Origin: Candidatus Odyssella thessalonicensis L13
GTDB taxonomy: Bacteria; Pseudomonadota; Alphaproteobacteria; Paracaedibacterales; Paracaedibacteraceae
Direction: 5' to 3'
DNA: 64,000 nt
Assembly (NCBI RefSeq): GCF_000190415.1
Contig: NZ_AEWF01000001.1
Location: forward strand, 62,001-126,000
Numbering within the stretch: position 1 is the stretch's first letter; each line of letters opens with the position of its first letter. Shown here piece by piece: positions 1 through 8,432 of this stretch. Below the pieces are notes generated by a model that worked only from the letters and a program-made list of their open reading frames with translations, made no database searches and was not told where the DNA came from. The position numbers and the translations under genes are program-made.

Positions 1-98
1 AAGGGGATGCGTGTGGGGAATGCGGAAACTTTACTATGGTCCGTAATGGCACATGTCTAAAATGCAATACTTGTGGGTCAACCAGCGGTTGCTCCTAA
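1..98 (+). CDS. nrdJ: B12-dependent ribonucleotide reductase, C-terminal end (partial)
   Basis: Only the last 31 codons are inside the window; the frame starts at base 3 and ends with TAA at 96-98. The visible tail is cysteine-rich: CGECG, then CLKC and NTCG, ending GCS. This pattern is the C-terminal zinc-ribbon-like tail of NrdJ-type (class II) ribonucleoside-diphosphate reductases, which use adenosylcobalamin to make deoxyribonucleotides in the cytoplasm. A rho-independent terminator follows 30 bases later. The identification rests on the tail motif alone, because the catalytic domain lies outside the window; a different zinc-ribbon protein is possible but less likely. Confidence 0.75.
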   Translation, partial: GDACGECGNFTMVRNGTCLKCNTCGSTSGCS

Positions 99-127
99 GC
101 AGCTTTTTCAATAAATCCTTGAAGAAG

Positions 128-151
128 GGCACCGGCAACGGTGCCTTTTTT
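128..151 (+). terminator. Rho-independent terminator after nrdJ
   Basis: A perfect 7-bp stem, GGCACCG with CGGTGCC, closes a GCAA tetraloop and is followed by six T. It sits 30 bases after the nrdJ stop and separates that gene from the F-box array. Confidence 0.9.
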
Positions 152-218
152 GTTGCTTGAACAAAATTTTCTAAGAGAGAATGTTCTATTTTTATTTGTT
201 TATACTGAAGGGTTGTCA

Positions 219-230
219 TTGTTAACTTTT
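219..230 (+). promoter_or_regulatory. Shared upstream motif TTGTTAACTTTT
   Basis: TTGTTAACTTTT lies 120 bases before the first F-box gene and recurs exactly at 6404-6415 and 8299-8310, each time about 120-135 bases before a family member. It could be a promoter element or an operator. No convincing -10 box at fixed spacing was found, so its role is open. Confidence 0.35.
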
Positions 231-338
231 AAGGTAAAATCATCTGCAAAAAGATCTAAGTAAAAAATGTTGTTAAGCTTAAATCAGATTCTAACTTAGC
301 CTGCCGATCTTTAAAAAAACGGTGGGAGAAAAGGGAAA

Positions 339-2861
339 ATGATGCAGCTTAAACTAACAACGCTATGGTTGCTTTTAGGGTGGTATGGTTATAGTGACGC
401 AGGCGAGAGCCCGTCTTGGTATCAGACTGTCGAGGCTAATTATCACTCCGTTGAAGCATGTCATCCCGAAGATTTGCTTCCTTGCGAAGTCTGGGAAGCG
501 ATTTTCGACTCTTTACCCTTGGGGGGGCAGTCAAGTCTAGCGGCGACCCATTCCTATTTCCGTGACGACTTTTTCTGGACACGTCGTTTTAAGCTTCACT
601 TTCCAACCTTTGAGGTGCCAACTGAGGGCATTACGTCCCTTTGCCGTTATGTGTTACTGGCCCTTAAATTTGATGCACAGTTTCAAGATCCCTTAGCGAT
701 CACTATCAATCCTGAGACCTATGGCTGGATGACCAGGGCAACTTTTATAGACGCAAGAGCGGAAAAGTTGACGCGGTATATGGAGGAAATGACAAAATCC
801 TCTCAAAGGGTCGCCATGATTCGTAAAGAATATGCCCTAGAACCCAGCGCCCTCAAAAAGGAGCTGGAAGGACAATTCAAGAGGGTAGAATATGAGATCG
901 CTCATATCCAAGGCAATCAATATCTTCTAGAAAAATTTAAGGATGCAAGTAATTATTCCAGGCTTGGTTTCAATGAAGGAGAAAGACGTCAGTTCTTAGA
1001 AGAGCTTGCGAGCCAAGGAAATAAAAAGGCACAACATATTTTGCGTGCTCAAAATTATTATGTGCCGTTAAATTCTTCATGGACAAAAGGATTGTATTAT
1101 CTAGAAGAAAGAGCCCAAAGTGGCGATGAAAAGGCGAACAGTTTATATAATTATTTAAGACATTCTGCATCCCCGCCCGAGAATGCAGCTGAAGCAAGAA
1201 TTATTATAAGGGATTACCTTGAAGAGCAAGCGCGATTAGGAGATCGGCAGGCTCAGCGATATCTTAACCATGCTGCTTATTCTTTACAGCTAGACTTTAC
1301 TGAGATCACCGGCAGAGCCTATCTTGAATCTCAAGCGGAAATGGGAGACCCAGAAGCGCAGCGGTATCTAAATGAGGCGGCCTACAAATTAAGGCTTGAT
1401 TTTACTGAAGACACAGCAAGAGCTTACCTAATGAGTAGAATTGAAAAAGCGGACTATCATGCTCAAGAGTGTATGGCCAAGGCCGCTTCCTATTTACAGT
1501 TGGGATTTACGGTAGAGACCGCTAAAGATTATTTAATGCGGAGAGTTAATTTAGGGGATGAGGCGGCGCGAGAGTGGGTGGTCGATCATGTAAGCGAATT
1601 ATATAGTGATGATCAGGAAATGAACAGAATCGCGCGCATAATTAAAGCAGAGCGGGGAGATCAGCAGGCGCAGGCGGACCTTAATCGGGCAGCCTATGAA
1701 TTGCAGCTGGGATTTACAGAAGCAACGGGTCGAGCTTATCTCGAGAGTCGTGCTCAAATGGGAGACAGGGACGCACAAGACTGGCTTAATAACGCTGCCG
1801 CTTGCCTAGAGTTAGGTTTTACAAACGAAACAGGTCGAGCTTATCTCGAGAGTCGTGCTCAAATGGGAGAAAGGGGCGCACAAAATCGGCTTAATTGGGG
1901 GGCATATAGCGGGCATTTAGGTTTTACAAACGAAACAGGTCGAGCTTATCTCGAGAGTCGTGCTCAAATGGGAGATCATAACGCTCAAAATCAGCTTAAT
2001 TGGGGGGCAGATAGTGGTCATTTAGGATTTACAGAAGCAACAGGTCGAGCTTATCTGATGCACAGGGCAGAGACCGGAGATACAGATGCACAACAGCGGC
2101 TCAATCTGGCCGCTTTTATGCCGAGTTTCGGATTCACTCAAGCAACAGGTCGAGCTTATCTGATGCACAGGGCAGAGACCGGAGATACAGATGCACAACA
2201 GCGGCTCAATCTGGCCGCTCTTAAACTGAGGCTTGGATTCACCCAAGCAACAGCGCGAGCTTATCTGATGCAGAGAGCAGAGATGGGGGATCAAGGTGCA
2301 CAAAGTTGGCTCAATCAGGCTGCTCATGATCAGAGTCTTGGATTCACCCAAGAAACGGGGCGAGCTTATCTGATGCATAGGGCAGAGACCGGAGACCAAG
2401 CTGTTCAAAGTTGGCTCTATCGAGCTGCTTACTGGTTGGAACTTGGATTTACCCAAGAAACTGCAAGAGCATATTTCACGCATCGATCTAAGATGGGCGA
2501 TCGGGCGGCACAGGAGAAACTTAATAATGCCGCCTATTGGGGGAATAAATTAATTTTTACCAAGAAGGACGGATGCCGATATCTACAGGATAGAATAAAG
2601 GTGGGGGACTTGCATGCTCTTACTAAACTCATACGGTTGGCAGAGGACAAAGAATTTAAAATCGATAAGTTGTCTGCCTTCAATGATTCGCTAGCCTTGC
2701 TTCAAAAAGCAAAGATGGGTACCTTAAGCGATCAAAATCAGCTCCTTACTTCTATATTCTATTATGACCTTGAGAAAGCAATTGCCTTGCGGTGGGGCTT
2801 TGCCCTCTATAATGTGCTGCTGGGGCGAAGTGACTTCAGTGGTGAATTAGTCTACATATAA
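339..2861 (+). CDS. Exported F-box / Sel1-like repeat protein (paralogue 1)
   Basis: An 840-residue protein. Residues 1-21 look like a Sec signal peptide. Residues about 41-82 form an F-box-like domain (LLPCEVWEAI, LPLGGQ, LAATHSYFRDDFFW), the fold that binds SKP1 in eukaryotic ubiquitin ligases. A roughly 100-residue linker follows, then about 15 copies of a 35-residue Sel1-like alpha repeat with the pattern LGFT-x5-RAYL-x2-RA-x2-GD-x2-AQ-x2-LN-x-AA. The end carries the family motif D-x2-x-AI-x-LRW near residue 817. Repeats in the middle are almost identical at DNA level. A GGGAGA-type ribosome site precedes the ATG-ATG start. I infer an effector acting in or on a eukaryotic host; its target is unknown. 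Confidence 0.8.
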   Translation: MMQLKLTTLWLLLGWYGYSDAGESPSWYQTVEANYHSVEACHPEDLLPCEVWEAIFDSLPLGGQSSLAATHSYFRDDFFWTRRFKLHFPTFEVPTEGITSLCRYVLLALKFDAQFQDPLAITINPETYGWMTRATFIDARAEKLTRYMEEMTKSSQRVAMIRKEYALEPSALKKELEGQFKRVEYEIAHIQGNQYLLEKFKDASNYSRLGFNEGERRQFLEELASQGNKKAQHILRAQNYYVPLNSSWTKGLYYLEERAQSGDEKANSLYNYLRHSASPPENAAEARIIIRDYLEEQARLGDRQAQRYLNHAAYSLQLDFTEITGRAYLESQAEMGDPEAQRYLNEAAYKLRLDFTEDTARAYLMSRIEKADYHAQECMAKAASYLQLGFTVETAKDYLMRRVNLGDEAAREWVVDHVSELYSDDQEMNRIARIIKAERGDQQAQADLNRAAYELQLGFTEATGRAYLESRAQMGDRDAQDWLNNAAACLELGFTNETGRAYLESRAQMGERGAQNRLNWGAYSGHLGFTNETGRAYLESRAQMGDHNAQNQLNWGADSGHLGFTEATGRAYLMHRAETGDTDAQQRLNLAAFMPSFGFTQATGRAYLMHRAETGDTDAQQRLNLAALKLRLGFTQATARAYLMQRAEMGDQGAQSWLNQAAHDQSLGFTQETGRAYLMHRAETGDQAVQSWLYRAAYWLELGFTQETARAYFTHRSKMGDRAAQEKLNNAAYWGNKLIFTKKDGCRYLQDRIKVGDLHALTKLIRLAEDKEFKIDKLSAFNDSLALLQKAKMGTLSDQNQLLTSIFYYDLEKAIALRWGFALYNVLLGRSDFSGELVYI
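1728..2219 (+). repeat. Near-identical 105-bp tandem coding repeats
   Basis: The repeat unit is 105 bp (35 codons). GGTCGAGCTTATC recurs at 1728, 1833, 1938, 2043 and 2148 in exact 105-bp steps. The segments 2035-2114 and 2140-2219 are identical over 80 bases. The unit is in frame, so gain or loss of copies keeps the reading frame. Confidence 0.9.
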
Positions 2862-2983
2862 TATCGTTTTCTTTAAATCTTCGGAAGAATGTTAATAAAT
2901 CATTCCATTTAAGAGTTAAGTAAAAAACGGTGCTAGGCTGAAAGTAGAGAAATAATTGTGATCTACTTAGGAGATAATTGAGG

Positions 2984-5017
2984 ATGGTTCAACAGCTAGC
3001 ATCACTTTTGCTTTTAAGCACCTTTACTTATGGTCTTGACTTGGGGGCTGCGGATTGCTCTGCGTCTATTGATAAGCCCGCTTCATCTGTAAGTCCTAGG
3101 CTGCTCAGTCATCCCGAGGATTTGCTCCCTTGCGAAATCTGGGAAGCAATCCTCGACTATCTACCGTTGGTAGATCAGTCAAGGTTAGCGGCGACCCATT
3201 CTTATTTCCGCGATGACTTTTTCTGGATGCGGCGTTTTAAGCTTCACTTTCCTACCTTTGAGGTGCCAACACAGGGCATTACGTCCCTTTGTCGTTATGT
3301 GTTACTGGCCCTTAAATTTGATGCACAGTTTCGAGATCCATTAGCGATCACTATCAAACCTGAAACCTATGACTGGATGATTCAGGAAACTTTTACAGAC
3401 GCGAGAGCGGAAAAGTTAACGCGGTATATGAAAGGGTTGATAGCGGCCAAAGCAGAAATCCAAGAAATTTTTGAGAACTATAGTCAATCATGGGATCAAG
3501 AAGAGCGGGACACGCGCCTGGAATGCGCATACTATAAAATTTTTTCAGCTCAAGGAGACAAGGAATGCCGTGAGCAGCTTTTTTCTCAATGCGCCTACAA
3601 TCCTAGTTACCACAAATTTATTGATATGGTTAGCGTTACTAACTTTCCTGAAGCATGGATTAATGAAGATAACGCCGAGATCCAATTAATGTTAGCTTCG
3701 GTTATGCATAATCCTGAGCGGTACCATCTTGAAGAGAGGAGCGTGAGATCATTTTTGGAGGATCAATTAGCCAATGGAAATGCGGTGGTTCAATATTTGC
3801 TGGCCCAAGCCGCTTGCGATCAAAAGTTAGGTTTTACAGAGCAAAATGGTCTCTCTTATTTGCAAGAACGAGCTGGCAAAGGCGATCAATATGCGCAATC
3901 GGAGCTTATTAATGCGGCTGCTTCACAAACATTAGGATTTACGCAGGATAGCGGACTAGCTTATCTACAGAAGCAAGCCGCTAAAGGAGATCAAGATGCT
4001 CAGTATGCGCTGGCGCAAGCTGCTTACAGGCAAGAATTAGGTTTTACCCTAGAAACTGGACGAGCTTATCTAGAAGAACAAGTGGCGCAAGGTAATGAGC
4101 AGGCTGAATACTGGCTTAGCCGGGCTGCGGCTGGTCTCGATCTTGGTTTTACATCAGCAACGGCTCGTACTTATTTAGAAGTGCAAACCGTTAAAGGAGA
4201 TAAGTCAGCGCAAGCGCGTCTTAGGGAAGCCGCATGCGAATTAAAGTTGGGATTTACTCCAGCAACGGCACGCACTTACTTAGAGGAGCGAGCCGCCATC
4301 GGTGATGAAGATGCTCAGCGTTTTTTGAATAACGTAGCAGAGGTATTACAGTTGGGATTTACTCCAGCAACGGCACGCGCTTACCTAGACAAGCGCGCTG
4401 CCAGTGGCGATGAGAATGCTCAGCAGATACTTAGTCGAGCAGCTTATAAGCTTGAGCTAGGGTTTACAGCAGACAGTGGTAAAGCTTACTTTGTAGAACT
4501 GTTTAAAAAAGGCAACCAAGGGGCCGAATATTGGAGAAAGGAGACGGAGTGGGATCTTACAAGTGGTCAGGTAGAAGAAGAAAGGGTGAGATACTTACTT
4601 CACTTAAGAGGCGGGCCAAATCCTGGCCCAGAAACAACCCGAGCATATGTTGAAGGCTGCGCTGCTGCCGGCGATCAAGCGGCACAGAACTATTTAAATT
4701 GTGCAGCTACAAGGTTGTGGCTTGGATTTACTGAAGAAAGTGGCTATTCATACCTATCCTCGCGTGTCATGAAGTGGGATGGTAATGCCTTAAAATACTT
4801 TAGGGAGTATGTTGATAATCCTGATTACCAATTACCTCATTTAACGAATGCTGCAGCTGTCCTGCAAAAAGCTAAGGTTAGCGGCTTAGACGCTCAACAG
4901 CAAATGATTGAGTTTTTGCTGCATTATGATCCTGAACAAGCCATCATATTGCGCTGGAGTTTTGAGCTTTATAATGCGCTGCTAGGAGGAAATTATCCCC
5001 AAAATAATTTTATTTAA
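2984..5017 (+). CDS. Exported F-box / Sel1-like repeat protein (paralogue 2)
   Basis: I prefer ATG at 2984 (677 residues) to TTG at 2978, because AGGAG at 2969-2973 is then ten bases away rather than four. The architecture matches the gene upstream: signal peptide (LASLLLLSTFTYG), F-box-like domain at about residues 42-83, a linker almost identical to paralogue 1 (KLHFPTFEVPT, ITSLCRYVLLALKFDAQF), about ten Sel1-like repeats with the LGFT start, and the C-terminal motif YDPEQAIILRW ending near residue 658. Similarity to paralogue 1 is strongest from the F-box to about residue 160, which suggests recent duplication or gene conversion followed by divergence of the repeats. The role is inferred to be a host-directed F-box adaptor. 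Confidence 0.78.
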   Translation: MVQQLASLLLLSTFTYGLDLGAADCSASIDKPASSVSPRLLSHPEDLLPCEIWEAILDYLPLVDQSRLAATHSYFRDDFFWMRRFKLHFPTFEVPTQGITSLCRYVLLALKFDAQFRDPLAITIKPETYDWMIQETFTDARAEKLTRYMKGLIAAKAEIQEIFENYSQSWDQEERDTRLECAYYKIFSAQGDKECREQLFSQCAYNPSYHKFIDMVSVTNFPEAWINEDNAEIQLMLASVMHNPERYHLEERSVRSFLEDQLANGNAVVQYLLAQAACDQKLGFTEQNGLSYLQERAGKGDQYAQSELINAAASQTLGFTQDSGLAYLQKQAAKGDQDAQYALAQAAYRQELGFTLETGRAYLEEQVAQGNEQAEYWLSRAAAGLDLGFTSATARTYLEVQTVKGDKSAQARLREAACELKLGFTPATARTYLEERAAIGDEDAQRFLNNVAEVLQLGFTPATARAYLDKRAASGDENAQQILSRAAYKLELGFTADSGKAYFVELFKKGNQGAEYWRKETEWDLTSGQVEEERVRYLLHLRGGPNPGPETTRAYVEGCAAAGDQAAQNYLNCAATRLWLGFTEESGYSYLSSRVMKWDGNALKYFREYVDNPDYQLPHLTNAAAVLQKAKVSGLDAQQQMIEFLLHYDPEQAIILRWSFELYNALLGGNYPQNNFI

Positions 5018-5140
5018 ATATTTTTAATATTTAGCTTTTAGATGCTTAAAATGATTAATCTTGAATTATTATTGTCTTATTATTTTGTTCAAAGAGAAGT
5101 AAATACCATAAAAAAATAATAATTACTAAGGGTTGTTTTC

Positions 5141-6286
5141 ATGAAGAAGATTTTGCGTCTTTTAAGTATAATGTCCACCGTCTCCTTACCATCTTATGGA
5201 ATGGAAATGGTTTCCATAGAGCAGCCTTCTGAAGAGGTTTTAACTGATCAGTTTGCGAGGTATCATTGGCAAAGATCAACCTATCGGCATAACTCCTACA
5301 CAGAAAACTACCAAGAAAATGTCGCTTACACTCTCGTAAGCAATGACGACTATAAGATGGTCATTGAGTTGGGCAACGATGGGAGAGATACCTATCAGCT
5401 TTTGTTAGGTTTTAATAGCTACTTTACAATGGATACGCCTGACGGATTGATGAGAGAGAGTTTAAAGGAGTTAGAGTTAGTCGATATTGCCAGCTCTTAT
5501 CCGTGTCAATTAGTTGTCAATCATAATATTGATAATGATAAATTTCAGAAGATCTTACAAATTATTGATAAGGGTGTAGCTTTGCCTTTACAAATGGCGG
5601 GCGAGTTATGTGAATTTATGCAAAGAGATATTCCTTTTATAAGAGCCCACTTCGCAGGATTTGTTGAAAAGTTTTTTGAGGAAGTGGATAAGGAATATCC
5701 AGTTAGGGGTGGCGGGGATGCGGAGGAGGCTCTTACTCTTAAAGAGCAGCTTGCTAAGGAGCTGCTTCAAGATCTTCTCGGAAAGATAGAGCAGATGACG
5801 CCCACCTCAGCCGGTGAGCTTCTTTATGCGTTAGCACAAAGGTTTGAGGCCGCCTATGGAGAAGATGACTATATACCCAATATATTGTATATAGAGATTC
5901 TTGCGCGCTATCCGAAAGATCACTTGTTGCAGAGAAAAGTTGCTCGCTTGTACTTAATCAAAGGTTATCCTCGCGAGGCCGCAATAAGGCAAGCAACTTT
6001 AGCTCTTCTCAATCTTCCTAATCTTGAAGCAGAAGACGAGCGGCTTTTACAGAATATCTGGGGAGAGAAGGCGAGAAAATTTGTTGTCGATAATCCGATA
6101 AGTCAGGTAAATTTCCAACAATCTCATCCTGAGATAGTGATCGATTTGCTGGAAAAGTATACCCAATCCGTTAAAGGCAAAGACGAGGCTGAAGCATTAA
6201 TTGCTCAAAAAGATCAGGAGATAGCACTGTTGCAGGCTCAACTGGATGAGTATAAGCAAGTTATGGACAAAAATCTTTTAAAGTAA
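5141..6286 (+). CDS. Exported coiled-coil protein of unknown function
   Basis: A 381-residue protein with a clear signal peptide (residues 1-20, KKILRLLSIMSTVSLPSYG, followed by MEM). I recognise no domain. The middle is helical and mixed; residues about 350-381 are a short predicted coiled coil (LIAQKDQEIALLQAQLDEYKQ). It has no F-box, no LGFT repeat and no DPxxAIxLRW tail, so it is not a member of the paralogue family that flanks it on both sides in the same orientation. Its placement suggests, without proof, a job linked to those proteins. A terminator-like hairpin follows. Confidence 0.6.
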   Translation: MKKILRLLSIMSTVSLPSYGMEMVSIEQPSEEVLTDQFARYHWQRSTYRHNSYTENYQENVAYTLVSNDDYKMVIELGNDGRDTYQLLLGFNSYFTMDTPDGLMRESLKELELVDIASSYPCQLVVNHNIDNDKFQKILQIIDKGVALPLQMAGELCEFMQRDIPFIRAHFAGFVEKFFEEVDKEYPVRGGGDAEEALTLKEQLAKELLQDLLGKIEQMTPTSAGELLYALAQRFEAAYGEDDYIPNILYIEILARYPKDHLLQRKVARLYLIKGYPREAAIRQATLALLNLPNLEAEDERLLQNIWGEKARKFVVDNPISQVNFQQSHPEIVIDLLEKYTQSVKGKDEAEALIAQKDQEIALLQAQLDEYKQVMDKNLLK

Positions 6287-6315
6287 AAACACCACTACAT
6301 TTTCAATCCCTATCG

Positions 6316-6349
6316 AGGCTCTGCTCCATAAGACGCAGGGCCTATTTCT
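6316..6349 (+). terminator. Probable terminator
   Basis: AGGCTCTGC pairs with GCAGGGCCT (one G-U pair) across a ten-base loop, followed by ATTTCTT. It lies 30 bases after the coiled-coil gene. The T-run is short, so strength is uncertain. Confidence 0.6.
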
Positions 6350-6403
6350 TATTTGTTATCAATAATATGGGGGTATTATACTTAAATTCTAATAGTTAGT
6401 GTA

Positions 6404-6415
6404 TTGTTAACTTTT
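6404..6415 (+). promoter_or_regulatory. Shared upstream motif TTGTTAACTTTT
   Basis: Exact second copy of the motif seen at 219-230, 127 bases before the third F-box gene and after a terminator, so it lies where a promoter is expected. Confidence 0.35.
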
Positions 6416-6530
6416 CTCATAAAAGCATTGTCTGCCAATAAAACTTGATAAGATAAATATAAGGTAAAGTATAGATGGCTTGCTTATAAATGTGCCGAGT
6501 GGCCCCCAAGATAAAATGAGGTGATCCATA

Positions 6531-8288
6531 ATGAAGTTGATCCAGTTAGCTACACTTTCTTTATTTATGTCATGGGGTAGGGCGGAAGATACTCTTAGGT
6601 TTACTGATCAGCCACACGGTTTAGAGAGTGCTCCCCTTATGGAACAGCCTCACCAAATACTCCCTACCGAAATCTGGGAGGCGGTTATGGGGTATCTTCC
6701 TCCTCATGAACAATCAAAACTAACTGCTGTGCATCCTTACTTCCGGGATAATTTTTTCTGGATCAAGAGGTGCGAAACTCAATTCTTTAAAGGTGATTTC
6801 TCTCTAAATCAGATTCAATCTTTTTACCATTACCAGTTAATTGTGCAGCGTTTTCAAAAACAATTGGGGAAGTATCTCCAGGATCGCTCGATTCCTGAAA
6901 GTTATGCTTGGATGATTGAACTGGCCTTTAAGGAAGACTCAGCGGGTCAGCTTAAAAGGTATTTAAAGTGCTTAAATCATGCCCGACACAAGATTGAGAG
7001 AATTTGGGAAAAATATAAGGAAAACCCTCAGTTAACTCATACTTATCTTAGGCGAATTTATTATAAAACTTTTGCTGCTGAAGGGGATGAAGAGTGTCGA
7101 CAAAGGCTTAACGAGGCAGCATTTTTTAAAGATTTAGGATTTACAGATAAAAGTGCAAGAAGATATTTAGAATTCCGGGTTGAACGTGGAGATAGGGATG
7201 CCCAAAAGCGACTTAATCACGCTGCCCATAATGAAGATTTAGGGTTTACTGAGGCAAGCGGGCGAGAATATTTAAAGTTACGCGCAGATTTAGGAGACGT
7301 AGATGCGCAAAATCATCTCAATGAGGCCATTTATCGTGGCTTTTTTGGATTCAAAATAGCCGCCAGCCGCCGCTACTTAGAGAAGCGAGCCTTTCAAGGG
7401 GATGTAGACGCGCAGCAGTATTTAAATTTGGGGGCATCCGAGGAGCTTTTAGGATTCACCAGTGCTACAGGACGACGGTATTTAATGAAACGCGCCGCTC
7501 TGGGAGATGAAAATGCTCAACAAAGGCTTAATCGGGCTGCTTGTCGCGCCGAGTTAGGCTTTGACAAAGAGACAGGTCGGCACTATTTAATGGCAGCTGC
7601 AAGCAACGGGAGTCGAGATGCGCAAATTTATCTAAATAAGGCCGCCTTTGCTAAGGACTTAGGGTTTACTAAGGTTACAGGGCGAAAATATTTAGTAACT
7701 CAGGCGGCAAAGGGGGATCAGCATGCCCAGGAGCAACTAAATGAAGCAGCTTATCGCTGCAGTTTAGGTTTTACCTCAAAGACAGGTAAAGACTATTTAC
7801 AGGAGCGAGCAAAGCAAGGTGACCTGGATGCTCTTAAAAGACTTAATCTTGACGCTTATTATTTCGGCATGTTTGGTGCTAAAACCGATGCGCCTCGTAC
7901 CCATCTTGAAAGTTGGGCCAGTAAGGGCAATGATGATGCGCAAAAATGGCTTAATGGAGCCGCCTTAAATGCTAACTTAGGATTTTCGAGCCAAGAGGGG
8001 GGGGCTTATTTGCAAGGTCGCTGTAAGATAGGTGATTGCGATGCAATAAAAAAGCTAGCTTTTACTAATAGAGCCTCATTTTTCGATATTGTTAAATTTT
8101 GCAAGATGGAAGTCCCTTCAGAAATCCTGAATCTCATGTTAGCGCGGGATCCCGCCCAAACTATTATTTTACGATGGCTGCTAATGTTCCACCAGGCCTT
8201 GAGCGGTCAATCTGATTTAGATTTTAAGGCAGAAAACAAAGCCTCCAAAAGGCATTTAGAGCGAGTAGTTGGCGGAGTAGGCAAGTAA
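6531..8288 (+). CDS. Exported F-box / Sel1-like repeat protein (paralogue 3)
   Basis: A 585-residue protein. A signal-like N-terminus (LIQLATLSLFMSWGRA) is followed by an F-box-like domain at about residues 41-78 (ILPTEIWEAVMGYLP, HPYFRDNFFW). Eight to nine Sel1-like repeats follow in residues about 190-505 (DLGFT, RRYL, RA-x2-GD-x2-AQ-x2-LN-x-AA). The tail holds the shared motif RDPAQTIILRW near residue 549, then a basic extension absent from the other members. GAGGTGA lies eight bases before ATG. It is more diverged from paralogues 1 and 2 than they are from each other. Predicted to be an F-box adaptor exported toward a host; function not shown. Confidence 0.75.
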   Translation: MKLIQLATLSLFMSWGRAEDTLRFTDQPHGLESAPLMEQPHQILPTEIWEAVMGYLPPHEQSKLTAVHPYFRDNFFWIKRCETQFFKGDFSLNQIQSFYHYQLIVQRFQKQLGKYLQDRSIPESYAWMIELAFKEDSAGQLKRYLKCLNHARHKIERIWEKYKENPQLTHTYLRRIYYKTFAAEGDEECRQRLNEAAFFKDLGFTDKSARRYLEFRVERGDRDAQKRLNHAAHNEDLGFTEASGREYLKLRADLGDVDAQNHLNEAIYRGFFGFKIAASRRYLEKRAFQGDVDAQQYLNLGASEELLGFTSATGRRYLMKRAALGDENAQQRLNRAACRAELGFDKETGRHYLMAAASNGSRDAQIYLNKAAFAKDLGFTKVTGRKYLVTQAAKGDQHAQEQLNEAAYRCSLGFTSKTGKDYLQERAKQGDLDALKRLNLDAYYFGMFGAKTDAPRTHLESWASKGNDDAQKWLNGAALNANLGFSSQEGGAYLQGRCKIGDCDAIKKLAFTNRASFFDIVKFCKMEVPSEILNLMLARDPAQTIILRWLLMFHQALSGQSDLDFKAENKASKRHLERVVGGVGK

Positions 8289-8298
8289 AGCCTTTCAG

Positions 8299-8310
8299 TT
8301 GTTAACTTTT
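8299..8310 (+). promoter_or_regulatory. Shared upstream motif TTGTTAACTTTT
   Basis: Third exact copy, 134 bases before the fourth F-box gene and immediately after the third. Two looser forms follow at 10247-10259 and 14197-14208. Confidence 0.35.
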
Positions 8311-8432
8311 ATGAGGAATGCTTGTGAAATGCTGGCTTAGATAAGAGAATCTTAACAGTAACAGTTACCAATTATTTCTGTTTTCCTATCAAAATAATTA
8401 ATCACTCATAGACAGCTTAGGGGAGGATAGTA

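Noticed and set aside
219-240. Possible CtrA site (TTAA half-sites) before paralogue 1
   Set aside because: The TTAA pair is separated by three bases, not the seven of a full CtrA site, and the spacing differs at the other copies.
1728-2219. Regularly spaced repeats that could look like a CRISPR array
   Set aside because: The 105-bp units are contiguous, in frame and code for Sel1-like repeats; there are no unique spacers and no cas genes.
2022-2483. 153-codon minus-strand open frame over the repeat region
   Set aside because: It is the shadow of the 105-bp coding repeats; its own repeats follow from the opposite strand and it has no ribosome site.
2978-2983. TTG start for paralogue 2
   Set aside because: It would leave only four bases after AGGAG; the ATG at 2984 is better placed and gives a normal signal peptide.
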